From assembly GCF_034008635.1 (NCBI RefSeq), contig NZ_CP125378.1:1-64000 (forward strand): a DNA stretch of 64,000 nucleotides. The letters are read 5' to 3'. Under the pieces are notes generated by a model. The model saw nothing but the letters and a program-made list of their open reading frames with translations. It was not told the origin of the DNA and searched no databases. Source of the stretch: Pseudomonas sp. P8_229 (GTDB taxonomy: Bacteria > Pseudomonadota > Gammaproteobacteria > Pseudomonadales > Pseudomonadaceae). A program made the position numbers and the translations under genes. Position 1 is the first letter of the stretch. The number at the start of each line of letters is the position of its first letter. Of this stretch, positions 51,401 through 58,207 are shown one piece after another.

Positions 51401-53369
51401 AGGCGCTGGAAATGATGTTGCTGGTGGGCGCGGTGGCTGCACCGTAGTCCAACCGCAGCGTGCCGCCGTTGATCGTGGTCGCACCCGTATAGGTGTTGGC
51501 CCCGGTGAGGGTCTGCGTGCTGGCCCCGGTCTTGGTGAGGCCACCGCTGCCGGTGATGTTGCCGGCGTAGGCGGTACTGATACCCGCAGCATCGTTCAGG
51601 GTAAGCGTCCCCGATCCCAGGTCGACGGTGCCGCCCGTACCGGCCAACGAGGAAAGCGTGATGTTCAGATCATTAATATCCAGCGTGGCGCCGCTGTTCA
51701 CAACGACCCCATTGGTTGCCCCAAAGGCCGTGGTGCTGCCGGCACGGAGTGTGCCGCTGTTGACAATAGTGCTGCCGGTGTAGGTATTGGCGCCGCTGAG
51801 TGTCCAGGTGGACGCGCCGCCCTTGCTCAACCCTCCCGTGCCGGAAATGACGCCCGAGAACAGGTTGTCGGCGCCAATGTAGCTGCCGCCGAGCGTGCCG
51901 GTGTTGGTGAGTGCCAAGGTGCCACTGAGCGCAAGCGTGCCAGTGCCATCGTTGTTGATCGCGCCGCCGTTTAGCCCCCATGTCCGATTGCTGCTGTCGC
52001 CAGCGCCGGTGTAGGTCACGGCGCCATTGGTGATGCCGATGCCATTCCCCACCGCGCCGGCGCCAAAGGAACTGGCGGTGCCGATGTCCTTGAACGAACC
52101 GGCCCGTACGGTTACACCGTTGATGCCGGTCGCGGTCGTATACGTATTGACGTTGCCAAGCGTGATGGTTCTTCCGGCGCTACCGGTATAGGAGACCAAG
52201 CCATTGCCTGAAATGATGCCCAGCAATGACATGTCGGCCGAATTGGCATTGAAGTTAGTTCCATAGGTGCTGCCACCCGACACGACCATGTTGCCGGTCA
52301 GTGTCAACGTGCCTGTCCCTATGTTGCGAAAGGTGAGCGGTGCCACGGTGCCCGCGGCGTTGAATTGCCAGTTGCGGTTGGAACTGCTGCCGGCACCGAA
52401 ATAGCTCAGGGTTGCAGGAACGCCACCGCCGGACCCAAGCGTGATGGTGCCATTGGCCACCGTCGTTGGCGCACCCAGGGAACTGGCCACGCCCAGATCG
52501 GCGACGGAGTTGAACGAAAAGCTGCCGCCATTCCCGTTGCCGAAAATGGTCGCCCCGGTATAGTTGCTAGCGGCGTTGGTGAGGCTGACACCGCTATTGA
52601 GCCTGAGTCCACCAGCACCGGTGAAGCGGGCCGAGCCCACGCCGGCGCCGTTCAGCAGGACGCTGCCGCTGGTGAGGGTAATGTTCCGGCTCGCTGCGAG
52701 GGCACCAGTGCTGCTCAAGCTTGTGCCGCCGGCGATGGTGATGCCGTTGCCCGCCGCACCCAGCGCGGAATCGCCATTGAGGGACAAGCCGCCGGCATTG
52801 ACCACGACACCACCGCTGAAGATGTTGGCACCGTTGAGGTTGAGGGTACCGGCCCCCGCCTTGATCAGACCCGCGCTGCCAGCCAGGATCGAGTTGATGC
52901 TGGCTGCGCCAGTGACGGTGATGGTGGGCGTGATCCCCCCCAGAGTCAGGGTGCTGCCGTTGAGCGTGTAACCGGTGGTCAGGAAGGTGAGGTTGTGCAC
53001 GGTGATCGGCGTGCCCAGGGTTATGGTGCCGGCGGTGCCGCCGAAAAAAGCGTCGTCGAGGGTGGCATTGTTCCAGGCGCTATAGGGGCCGCTGACGCCG
53101 TCGCTGTTGGGGCTCCAGAATGCGCTGGAAAGATTCCAGGTGCCGGTACCACCCGAGCCCAGTGCCGTGCCGTTGGTATCCCAATACCGATCGGCTGCCT
53201 GCAACAACGGGCTGAACGCCATGCCCGCCGACAGCAACAAGGGCAGTATCCGGAGCCTGCGCCCCCGCCGCCCGCCGCTGCGACCTTTGCCATGAGATTT
53301 CGCATATTCGCTGACTGCTACGAAAGTACCTGCACGTCCACTCCAGACAATGCGAAATACATGATTCAT
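39441..53369 (-). CDS. giant type Va autotransporter adhesin, 4642 aa
   Basis: The protein starts with an extended signal peptide (ESPR: 'MNHVFRIVWSG', 'FVAVSEYAKSHGKG'), then a hydrophobic core and cleavage after 'LLQA' near residue 59. Residues about 60-1760 are PATR beta-helix repeats ('TLSGANTYTGSTIVNSGTL'). Residues 1770-4110 are a different repeat array, 'TLNVDGSLQG', 'GDLGAGNDVLDV', 'FALGDGDDTF', 'NFEFLQKDN', with about seventeen acidic Gly/Asp motifs of RTX appearance. A linker (4110-4340) leads to the autotransporter barrel ending in 'VTVGVRWSW'. All 12 cysteines form six pairs 18-22 residues apart. AAGGGAAA precedes the ATG. It should be exported by Sec, inserted by BAM and displayed as a very long fibre for attachment or aggregation. 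No protease or kinase domain is seen. Confidence 0.9.
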   Translation of the reverse strand: MNHVFRIVWSGRAGTFVAVSEYAKSHGKGRSGGRRGRRLRILPLLLSAGMAFSPLLQAADRYWDTNGTALGSGGTGTWNLSSAFWSPNSDGVSGPYSAWNNATLDDAFFGGTAGTITLGTPITVHNLTFLTTGYTLNGSTLTLGGITPTITVTGAASINSILAGSAGLIKAGAGTLNLNGANIFSGGVVVNAGGLSLNGDSALGAAGNGITIAGGTSLSSTGALAASRNITLTSGSVLLNGAGVGSARFTGAGGLRLNSGVSLTNAASNYTGATIFGNGNGGSFSFNSVADLGVASSLGAPTTVANGTITLGSGGGVPATLSYFGAGSSSNRNWQFNAAGTVAPLTFRNIGTGTLTLTGNMVVSGGSTYGTNFNANSADMSLLGIISGNGLVSYTGSAGRTITLGNVNTYTTATGINGVTVRAGSFKDIGTASSFGAGAVGNGIGITNGAVTYTGAGDSSNRTWGLNGGAINNDGTGTLALSGTLALTNTGTLGGSYIGADNLFSGVISGTGGLSKGGASTWTLSGANTYTGSTIVNSGTLRAGSTTAFGATNGVVVNSGATLDINDLNITLSSLAGTGGTVDLGSGTLTLNDAAGISTAYAGNITGSGGLTKTGASTQTLTGANTYTGATTINGGTLRLDYGAATAPTSNIISSASTLKMGGGVLNAIGAAGKANTQTFNGLLVTGGNNTIGATSGTGGSMALNLGAITRTSGLVNFNLPGSGNITTTNSTLGGWATVNGTNYAKVVGGNILAFTTADYVNKDNASTWLNNEILSDAGGTANSPYFGTVSGSKQIGGLQYTAAANSTVTVGAGNILGVDGTIIVAPSVGANNQTITGGSLTGTSGGGVLGVQQNGTGNFTIASQIVDNGGGVGFTKAGAGLVTLTNANNTYTGATIVSQGILSVGNITNGGTASGIGSSSATSSNLLLEGSTLRYTGATTTSDRGFTIAKSGAILGSTIDVTGAASDLTFNGLVTSTDGASFTKTGVGMLTLGNAGNDYTGITSVTGGTLAVNTLANGGLVSGIGASSNASGNLVLNGGTLAYLGGTSSTDRGFTVGTPGAGGSVGAIGVSNAATTLTVSGTAVGDDGFRKDGAGTLVLSGTNTYSGGTSVTAGTLRAGSTQAFGSTNNNLSVASGATADLNGFNTSIGALQGVGNVTLGSATLTALAGGSFSGIISGSGGYTQAGGTQIMSGCNNTYTGATAINNNSQITVDCLANGGQASGIGASSSAASNLLFNSGYLNYTGGSVSTDHGFTLQGGYGVLNVTGATTTLGISGVVGGAGTLYKRGPGTLVLSGNNTYTGGTVVDQAGILRAGSATAFGNGYLNMGNVAGATLDANGFNPSFTWLQGGGTTGGNINLGGQTLTVSTGNNTAGVAYAGNINGTGNLVKSGVQVQQMTGCNNGYTGTTTINGGTLAVDCLADGGSNSGTGASSAAASNLVINNGATLSYGGAGQSSDRLFTLGAGGGSLDSSGTGALNLTNVGAIALTGNGIARTLTLNGTNTGNNTLSAQLDNNGTGVSSLTKTGTGTWILTNNSSSYTGVTTISGGVLGVSKLSNGGTASGIGAASSAASNLVIGNDSALRYTGSGDSSNRLFTLAGGVSFIESSGTGAINFTNSGTIGLSNPNVARTVALGGTNTGNNTVAGVIGNSGTGITTLAKNGSGTWVLIGNNTYTGNTVVNDGNLTIGDGNTSGNLGTGNVIVDSATSTLSMNRSDTVIFNAAMSGPGTFAQVGTGTTTLTAGNSIGGATVSAGTLDVNGVLNTGSIAMSSTSTLNVDGTVQAAGGTTAAITGDAGASTINVNSGATLRVNGDLGDGSDALNVTGTLDTGATVLNLGAGNDTLTINDGVINGAGVDAGAGTADSLVINNALAKTFGGFSGFEQLTKQNVGTLTLTGNQSYSAGTAINGGALNVGGSLDTSTVSMADATTLNVVGTVRGMGGTTAILTGSAGANTLNINSGATLQASGSLGGGTDNVTLAGTLNTGAAALDLGAGDETVILHDGAVISGVGINAGTGNDQLVLDNALALTFNGGATAGFESLLKQNGGVTTLTGSQSFSVGTTINGGALNVVGALETPSVNLADSVTLNVDGSLQGVGGAATTVTGSAGANTLTVGAGGHLVASGDLGGGDDFLDVAGTLDTGGGTFALGDGDDTLIIHDGTHIIGAVTAGAGTDTFATDINTSADVGAVQGFETLTKTGVGSLNFNGPTGSDFTTVNVLAGILNINAAASLTGVFSATVASGAALNVNGSLGFTTGSDSFTVAGNVAGTGTVDMLDGDDQLTLQDGADLSGLTTAINGGLGIDTLTADIATTAALGGAVNFETLIKSNVGTLNLTGPVTSQFDTVLVRGGTLHIAAGTIVDPQTTVVSSGATMTVDGTYQGTAGNDTFTVSGTVNGTGTINLLGGDDVLTLNDGADLSGLANPLDGGAHGAGDTVILNNAGALALNGGNIVNFEFLQKDNTGTATLTGTQSFSGGTAISGGTLDVDGAMNTPTVTLADNTTLNVDGSLQGAGGTAATITGSAGINTVTVNGTLVATGDLGASDDVLDVVGTLDTLGGTFALGDGDDTFTVHDGTHIIGTIDGGAGVDTRVYDINLNADLGQLVNFEGVTKTGTGTLNLNGPGATDLQEVSVLGGTLNIGPAGSVVATPGSTLTTVVGSGATLNVDGSYGCGDGNDAMTVSGTVSGTGTIDLCGGDDTLTLNDGAVLSNVVSGGDSINGDTVVLNNANAFTFDAGKTTNFEFLQKENTGIATLIGAQGFNNVNVAAGTLDVDGTLETSDMVLFGGTTLNVDGVVRGFNGAEAVIVGDDDVNTITIGAGGLLFATGDLAGGNDVLDVFGELNTNGNDFSGVLSLGDGDDLFTLHDGAVVDGVVYGGDGTDTAIADINLTANLGALAQFEVLTKTGGGTLNINGDTVGVLFPSTIQNVNVLEGTLNIGPDGIVDGPADGSPLNTLVASGATLNVDGSYGCGSGNDTMTVGGTVRGSGTIDLCDGDDTLILNDGANLSGLVNALSGGDGTDTVLADIAGSVVLGGVVNFETLTKTNIGTLNVDGPASSSFTTVNVLGGTLDIGAAGAINGVVTTTVASGATLNVDGGYTGSAGNDSFDVSGTVSGSGTIDLAAGDDTLTLNDGAVLSNVIDGGAHGAGDTVVLNNANTLSFDASDTINFEFLQKDNTGTATLTGTQGFSSGTTINGGTLDVDGALSTPTVTLADNTTLNVDGSLQGAGGTAATIIGSVGTNTVTVGAGGTLLASGDLGAGNDVLDVIGTLDTQGGTFALGDGNDTFIVRDGTNIIGTIDGGAGLDTRVYDINLAADLGALVNFEGVTKTGVGTLDINGPAATDLLQVDVLGGTLNIGPSATVSVQDTTVGNGATLNVDGSFTGTSGNDTMTVAGTLTGTGTVDLLEGDDTFTVRDGADLSGLANAVDGGAGTDTFLADIAGSATLGGAINFETLTKTNTGTLHVDGPASSSFTVVNVEGGTLDIGAGGAINGAVTTTVASGTTLNVDGGYTGSAGNDSFDVSGTVSGSGIIDLAGGDDTLTLNDGAVLNNVIDGGANGAGDTVMLNNAAAMTFDSSHTINFEFLTKDNVGVATLVGTSTFSGGTALNAGTLDVAGTLNTPTVALGDNTTLNVDGRLQAVGGTAATLTGSTGTNTVSIGAGGTLLASGDLGAGNDVLDVAGTLDTRGGIFALGDGDDTFVVHDASVVLGTIDGGAGLDTRVYDINLTADLGELVSFEGVTKTGAGVLNINGPGATDLQEVSVLGGTLNVGSDASVVATAGSTLATVVGSGATLNVNGSYGCGAGNDTMSVSGTVSGSGTIDLCAGDDTLTLNDGAVLNNVIDGGANGAGDTVMLNNAAAMTFDSSHTINFEFLTKDNVGVATLVGTSTFSGGTALNAGTLDVAGTLNTPTVALGDNTTLNVDGRLQAVGGTAATLTGSSGTNTVSIGAGGTLLANGDLGAGNDVLDVAGTLDTRGGIFALGDGDDTLIIHDGSKILGTVAAGAGNDIFNADIAVSADLGAVQSFETLSKTNVGVLNINGPLGSEFATVNVLAGTLNVGANGSVMAQNTTVAAGATLAVQGSYTGTAADDSFTSRGTVRGMLDFGAGNDSASFIGGDLSGLRGLDGGDGNDHLSFSGLDFSTGAPALNNWERVELLDGSAFSLASPLDLNGGLLTIDSTSRLLARSGASVGGSVHNDGLINVGSHRLAISGDYSGNGALDVQVAASAGTSGGLDIGGDVVGTTRVNFANDGTEAKPGTTIRVIGSPNDNPSTAGGFVSDKTVRLNGSVLAWNFAQGKNDSGWYLSSADKLLLPEIPGYTVVPDIGYSMTLDNNRLLFDRMAGGRGDNPYCNRSEEERTRIGLEWFGTCEGLWLATIGSHLSMESNPGFEFDGNSTGLYAGYDHLFVNEQAYRMRGGLFIGQQRGNYSTTGESSTGQVSVGRSNVDMDALAFGAYGSLDWQSGTYVDLSLTALLPDAHIRSSDGFREQVHGDILSLSGQVGHRYPLSNGWVVEPQFQASAIHMRWDDKTDSSGKQLNIKDDVLGLVRTAVRVEKTIKTDGGATLKPWLAAGLQDTLGENSTNLEVTLPGGTRQNFSGHDLGLNATLDVGLEAQVTQDLRVFGTASVIGVNLGGSDVSQQQVTVGVRWSW
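41430..41905 (-). repeat. intragenic near-identical duplication in the adhesin, copy A
   Basis: About 475 bases are nearly identical (a handful of differences) to 42294-42769, offset by 864 bases, exactly 288 codons. The encoded 155 residues differ at only two positions (S/T and N/S). Other repeat units of the gene are far more divergent. Confidence 0.85.
42294..42769 (-). repeat. intragenic near-identical duplication in the adhesin, copy B
   Basis: Partner of 41430-41905. The two copies flank a module containing a cysteine pair ('SYGCGAGND ... IDLCAGDD'). The match suggests recent tandem duplication or gene conversion that keeps the frame. Confidence 0.85.
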
Positions 53370-54100
53370 GGTCTTTCCCTTTTTTCTTATTGGTTGTGCC
53401 CCTGTCGAGTTACCCGCTCAACAGTTGCGCGCTGGCCCCTACACACGCAGCAAATGCACGCCGGTACATCAAATCTAGTCAGGAATATCACTAAGAAAAT
53501 TCTGAAAGTGCGCAAATTACCGTAGCGTCGCCCAACAGACGGTCAAGGAAATTCCCGGCAGCACATGAATTGACGGGCTAGAGTTTGCGAGCGTTCTGGA
53601 GAACGCGCGGGTCGTACGCGGGCAGATCCATGGAGCATTTGGCGATGGCGACGTTCGGAGAAACGTCTGCACACATTGGTTAGGCGTACGGCCCCCGCAA
53701 TTGTCAGAATGGAGCAGCGCGGCAAGAGTGATCGGTCCGCCAAGACTCGTCCCGCACTGACCTTGCCCGGATCGATATGAGGCACCCATCTCAAGGGAAA
53801 GCTTTGTGCAATTCACCATCACTTGGGCAATGAAATAAAAGCAGGGCGAACTGCATCAGAGCGGCGCAATGCCGAAAAATGACGCTATCCGGCATGCGGT
53901 GCAACTCAAGTCAAGGGTAACAACGACCTAGCACACAATGTTTATCCGTGCGCAGTTTGGAAAGCATCCATTTTGCATGCTGCCAAGAAAAATCTTATCC
54001 GAGTAGTCAATATTTTTTCGACGCACGTATTTCCTGACAGACTAACCTATGAAGTGTTCCGCTCCGCTATGCCCCCAGTTGGCTTTGTCGAGATTTCATC
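53370..54100. other. 731-bp divergent regulatory region between the adhesin and the GGDEF-EAL gene
   Basis: No convincing gene lies here. A 101-codon minus frame at 53517-53822 has poor codon use, many cysteines and no ribosome-binding site. The right-hand 200 bases are AT-rich (for example CAATATTTTTTCGACG near 54008). Both flanking genes are transcribed outward, so their promoters must lie here. I could not single out a convincing -35/-10 pair. Confidence 0.5.
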
Positions 54101-56764
54101 ATGCCATGGCGATCACATTCCTTGATGGTCCGTCTTACGACAGGTATTGCTTCCTTCATGTTGTTTGTCTATGTGCTGGCAGGTTTGGCGCTCTACCAGA
54201 GTAAAAAACAGCATGAGCTTCAAGCCGCCATCACAGCGGAGAACCTGGCGCGATCCTTGGCGATCAATGTCACTGGCGTCCTTGATAAAGTTGATGTGGG
54301 CCTGTTCGCTGTGGCAAGGGAAGTGGAGCGGCAAATGGCTGCTGGAGGCATCAATGAGACATTGCTGGATGGATATCTAACACAACAGCAGACAGCGATT
54401 AGAGATTGCGAAGGGCTATGGGTAGCTGATGAAAAAGGCGATGTCCCTTGGGGAACAATATTGACCGCCGGCAAAACGAATATTGCCGACAGAGAGTATT
54501 TCCAACGCTTGCATGAGAATTCGCATCTTGGAATGGTTATATCCAAACCTGTGATAGGACGCACCACAAAAACCTGGTCGGTCCTTCTGTCCAGACGCAT
54601 CAACCACATTGATGGCTCCTTTGCAGGCGTGGCGCTGGGCTCGTTACGCATGGTGGATTATTTTACCGAGATATTCTCCACTTTTGATGTTGGAAAACAA
54701 GGAGTCATCGCAATTCGTGATGATGAGATGGCACTCATAGCCCGGTATCCGAAAGTAGCGAGTGAAAGTGGAAAAGTTGGCTCCAAGTTGGTGTCAGCCA
54801 AGGCTACAGAAACTATTCGTGCGTTCCCGAATGATGGGAGCTACACCGCAGTTGCTCCACTAGACGGCATTGAGCGACTCTACAGCTATCGAAAAATTGC
54901 TAATTACCCTCTCTATATCATCGTCGCAACGAGCACCGACGAGTTTCTCGCTCCTTGGCGAAAGGAAGCAGCCATAACACTGTTACTGATAACAATTTTC
55001 ACCCTGACTATTCTTGTTTACACGCGTAACAGTTATAGACGTGAAACTGAAGTTCTTAAGGCTAAAAGAATGGGGCGCTTTCGGACCGCATTCCGCGCCA
55101 GCCCAGATAGTCAGGTCATCACCCGCCTTGACGATGGGAGCCTTCTTGAGGTCAATGATGGATTTACCCGCATATTTGGCTGGACACGGGAAGAGACTTT
55201 TGGAAAAACAGTATTTGATATCGACATTTGGCGTTATCCGGAAGAGCGTCACGAATCAGTTCGACTCTTACAGCAACAAGGATACTTCATTGATCATGAA
55301 GCTGAATTTGTAAGCAAGGATGGCCGCACTTGGCCCGGCCTGATTTCGGCGCACATAATGACCCTGGATGACACTCAATGTATTCAAGGTATCATCCGCG
55401 ACATCAGCGACCGGAAAGATGCCGAACAACAGATCCAAAGACTGTCATTCTCTGACCAGTTAACAGGGTTACCAAATCGCCGACTCTTTATGGATCGGCT
55501 GGAACAAGCATTGATTTCGAGTATTCGCCATCAATGGATAGGCGCATTGATGTTTGTCGATCTCGATGACTTCAAGTCCATCAACGAAACTCAGGGGCAT
55601 GGCCAAGGCGACTTGTTTCTAAATGAAATAGCCCAACGATTGAGGAGTTGTGTGCCGGAGGGCAACACCGTCGCCCGCCTTGGAGGCGACAAATTCGCTC
55701 TTATTCTGGAGAGCAAGAGCGCCAATCCGCAAGAGGCGGCGAACCATGCTGAAACCATTGGCGAAAAAACCCTGCGGGAGATCGAGCAGCCTTATGAGTT
55801 GTGTACATCGACACTGCACCGAACCTGCAGCATAGGTATTACTCTGTTCGGCGAGCGGGATGAGGATGCAAGCGAGCCCCTGAAACGCGCCGAGTTGGCC
55901 ATGTACCAAGCCAAAGCCTGCGGACGCAATGTCTTGTGTTTTTTCGACCCCGAGATGCAGACGGTCGTCAGCGCTCGAATCGCACTGGAGGAAGGACTGC
56001 GCAAAGCTATCAAGCAACACCACATCCTGTTGCACTATCAACCGCAGGTCACGAAGGAAGGTCGCATTACAGGCGTGGAGGCGTTAGTGCGCTGGAAAGA
56101 CACGCGCGGCGGCATGATTTCTCCGGCAGAGTTCATTCCAATGGCAGAGGCGTCGGGCTTGATTTTCCCGCTAGGCCAGCAGGTGCTCGAAATAGCTTGT
56201 AAGCAGTTGGCCGTATGGGCGTATAGACCGAAGTTCTCTCACCTGACCATCGCCGTCAACGTCAGTGCTCGGCAGTTTAATCAGGATGGTTTTGTCGAAC
56301 AAATACAGTCTGTGCTCGAGCTCTCCGGTGCCAATCCTCATCGTCTCAAGCTGGAAATTACTGAAAGTATGCTGGTCTCCAGCATCGAGGACGTAATAGC
56401 CAAGATGAATGCGTTGAAATCCATCGGCGTCGGCTTTTCGCTGGACGACTTTGGCACCGGTTACTCCTCCCTCTCGTATCTCAAGCGCCTGCCGCTGGAC
56501 CAACTCAAGATCGACCAGGGATTCGTACGCGATATCCTGGTGGACCCAAACGACGCTGCAATCGCCAGGACAGTGGTTGCGCTGGCAAACAGTATGAGCT
56601 TGTCGGTCATTGCTGAGGGGGTTGAAACACGCGCACAGCGTGACATGCTGGCTGCCTTGGGTTGCCATAACTTCCAAGGATATTTATTTGGTTGCCCCAT
56701 GGCCATAGAAGCATTGGAGGCTTACATCGATACAGGGATTCGCCACGCTCTTCCAGGCCGGTAG
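54101..56764 (+). CDS. PAS-GGDEF-EAL protein, likely c-di-GMP phosphodiesterase
   Basis: This 887-aa inner-membrane protein has TM1 at about 13-32, a periplasmic dCache/CHASE-like sensor (33-285, 'DREYFQRLHENSHLGMVIS', 'SRRINHIDGSFAGVALGSL') and TM2 at about 290-310. PAS (325-445), GGDEF (450-610) and EAL (625-880) domains follow. The GGDEF motif is GGDKF at 528-532 with no I-site R-x-x-D, so cyclase activity is unlikely. The EAL domain keeps E660 in 'EALVRW', 'ITESML', 'DDFGTGYSSL', 'KIDQGFV' and 'AEGVET', so it should hydrolyse c-di-GMP to pGpG. It is divergent from the giant adhesin gene across a shared 731-bp region, which suggests it tunes adhesion. Confidence 0.88.
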   Translation: MPWRSHSLMVRLTTGIASFMLFVYVLAGLALYQSKKQHELQAAITAENLARSLAINVTGVLDKVDVGLFAVAREVERQMAAGGINETLLDGYLTQQQTAIRDCEGLWVADEKGDVPWGTILTAGKTNIADREYFQRLHENSHLGMVISKPVIGRTTKTWSVLLSRRINHIDGSFAGVALGSLRMVDYFTEIFSTFDVGKQGVIAIRDDEMALIARYPKVASESGKVGSKLVSAKATETIRAFPNDGSYTAVAPLDGIERLYSYRKIANYPLYIIVATSTDEFLAPWRKEAAITLLLITIFTLTILVYTRNSYRRETEVLKAKRMGRFRTAFRASPDSQVITRLDDGSLLEVNDGFTRIFGWTREETFGKTVFDIDIWRYPEERHESVRLLQQQGYFIDHEAEFVSKDGRTWPGLISAHIMTLDDTQCIQGIIRDISDRKDAEQQIQRLSFSDQLTGLPNRRLFMDRLEQALISSIRHQWIGALMFVDLDDFKSINETQGHGQGDLFLNEIAQRLRSCVPEGNTVARLGGDKFALILESKSANPQEAANHAETIGEKTLREIEQPYELCTSTLHRTCSIGITLFGERDEDASEPLKRAELAMYQAKACGRNVLCFFDPEMQTVVSARIALEEGLRKAIKQHHILLHYQPQVTKEGRITGVEALVRWKDTRGGMISPAEFIPMAEASGLIFPLGQQVLEIACKQLAVWAYRPKFSHLTIAVNVSARQFNQDGFVEQIQSVLELSGANPHRLKLEITESMLVSSIEDVIAKMNALKSIGVGFSLDDFGTGYSSLSYLKRLPLDQLKIDQGFVRDILVDPNDAAIARTVVALANSMSLSVIAEGVETRAQRDMLAALGCHNFQGYLFGCPMAIEALEAYIDTGIRHALPGR

Positions 56765-56955
56765 CCGGGCAACTGCTGCTACAGCAGTGTGTCTCGGCCT
56801 GACGCTCTCAACGTGAGGGATCCTTGCATTAGAGACCGCTCAACTCCGTCACCGACTTTTTTCGGAACGGGGCGCTGCCAATGGGGGTTCATTCACCTCT
56901 AAACGCGCACTGGCTCTCGTTTCATCCCCCATTCGCTGAGCATATTCCAACTTCT

Positions 56956-58152
56956 TCAGGCAGCCGCCTTCGACTCGGCAAGATCAACCTCAGTCGCACT
57001 GCGCCCCGCCAGCCAGGCGACCACAGACGCCACCACCAACACCGCTGCACTCAGTTCGAAGGTGGCTTTGTAACCACTCAGATCAAATGCCAGGCCGCCG
57101 ACAATTGCCCCGGCGGCGATAGCCAGTTGCACGATGGCCACCAGCAACCCTCCGCCGGCTTCAGCATCCTCCGGGAGCGTCTGCGCCAGCCAGGTCCACC
57201 AGCCTACGGGCGCCGCCGTAGCGACCAGGCCCCATAGGCCGAGCAGCACTGCGGTCAGCAACGGCGAGGCGCCGAAGTTGACCAGCGCCAGCGCGATGAC
57301 CGCCATGATCAGCGGGATCACTGTCAGTGTGCGGTAGAGGCCATTGCCGATGAATCTTTCGATCAGAAAAGTCCCGATGAAACCGGCAAGGCCAAGGCCC
57401 AGTAGCATGAACGACAATGTTGAAACGCTGACGCCGGTGACGCCCTCAAGGAACGGGCGCAGGTAGGTGAACAACATGAACTGCCCCATGAAAAATACGC
57501 TGACGGCGATCATCCCCAAAGCGACGGGCAGCCGCTGCATCAGCCGCAGGGCGTTGCCGCTGCCGGTCTGGCGCTCGACCTTGAAGGACGGCAGGCTGAT
57601 CAGCAGCCACACGGCCGCCAGCGCTGCGACCGGTACAACACAGAAGAATGCGCCGCGCCAGCCAATCAGCGAACCAAGGAAGCTGCCCGCGGGGGCGGCG
57701 ATGACCGTCGCCAGCGCGTTACCGCCATTGACGATGGCCAGTGCTCGGGAAACCTGATCGGGCTGCACCAGACGCATGGCGGTCGCCGCCGACAATGACC
57801 AGAACCCGCCGATGGCGATGCCAATCAAGGCGCGTCCAAACATGAATGACGGGTAGCCCGGCGCGAATGCGACGACCGTACCCGAGACGATCATCAACAA
57901 GGTCAGGCACAGCAGCAGCTTCTTGCGCTCGACACGCGCGGCGACTGCAGCAATCACCAGACTGGTGAGCAAGGCGAAGCCACCGGAGACGGCAATCCCC
58001 TGCCCGGCCTGGCCTTCGGTAATGTGCAGTTCTGCCGCGATGGGCGTCAGCAGGCTGACGGGCATGAACTCTGAAGCGACCAGGGCGAATGCGGCCAACG
58101 ACATGGCCAGCACGGCGCTCCAGCCGCGTTTTTCTGTAGAAAGGGAAGTCAT
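56956..58152 (-). CDS. MFS transporter, DHA1 family (NepI/YdhP-like)
   Basis: A 398-aa major facilitator with 12 predicted helices. 'FALVASEFMPVSLLTPIAAEL' is in helix 1, 'ARVERKKLLLCLTLL' forms motif A, and 'GRALIGIAIGGFWSLSAATAMRLV' is in helix 4, as in the purine-nucleoside exporter NepI and related proteins. AGGTAG is seven bases upstream. It lies 55 bases behind the alcohol dehydrogenase gene on the same strand, so the two form an operon. The cargo is uncertain. Bases 56765-56955 between it and the convergent GGDEF-EAL gene show nothing notable. Confidence 0.87.
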   Translation of the reverse strand: MTSLSTEKRGWSAVLAMSLAAFALVASEFMPVSLLTPIAAELHITEGQAGQGIAVSGGFALLTSLVIAAVAARVERKKLLLCLTLLMIVSGTVVAFAPGYPSFMFGRALIGIAIGGFWSLSAATAMRLVQPDQVSRALAIVNGGNALATVIAAPAGSFLGSLIGWRGAFFCVVPVAALAAVWLLISLPSFKVERQTGSGNALRLMQRLPVALGMIAVSVFFMGQFMLFTYLRPFLEGVTGVSVSTLSFMLLGLGLAGFIGTFLIERFIGNGLYRTLTVIPLIMAVIALALVNFGASPLLTAVLLGLWGLVATAAPVGWWTWLAQTLPEDAEAGGGLLVAIVQLAIAAGAIVGGLAFDLSGYKATFELSAAVLVVASVVAWLAGRSATEVDLAESKAAA

Positions 58153-58207
58153 TGGAACTACCTGTATTGCGAGAGGCGTCCGGGCGATTGCCCGGACGCG
58201 CTGTTTT

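Noticed and set aside
39441..53369. Type I-secreted RTX adhesin of the LapA kind
   Set aside because: Despite RTX-like motifs, the protein has an ESPR signal peptide and a C-terminal autotransporter barrel, and no ABC exporter genes are nearby.
39441..53369. CRISPR array or satellite DNA, suggested by the dense repeats
   Set aside because: The repeats are variable, in frame and within one uninterrupted coding frame of 4642 codons; no uniform direct repeats with spacers exist.
53517..53822. 101-codon minus-strand ORF upstream of the adhesin
   Set aside because: No ribosome-binding site, odd composition with many cysteines and no recognisable motif; treated as non-coding.
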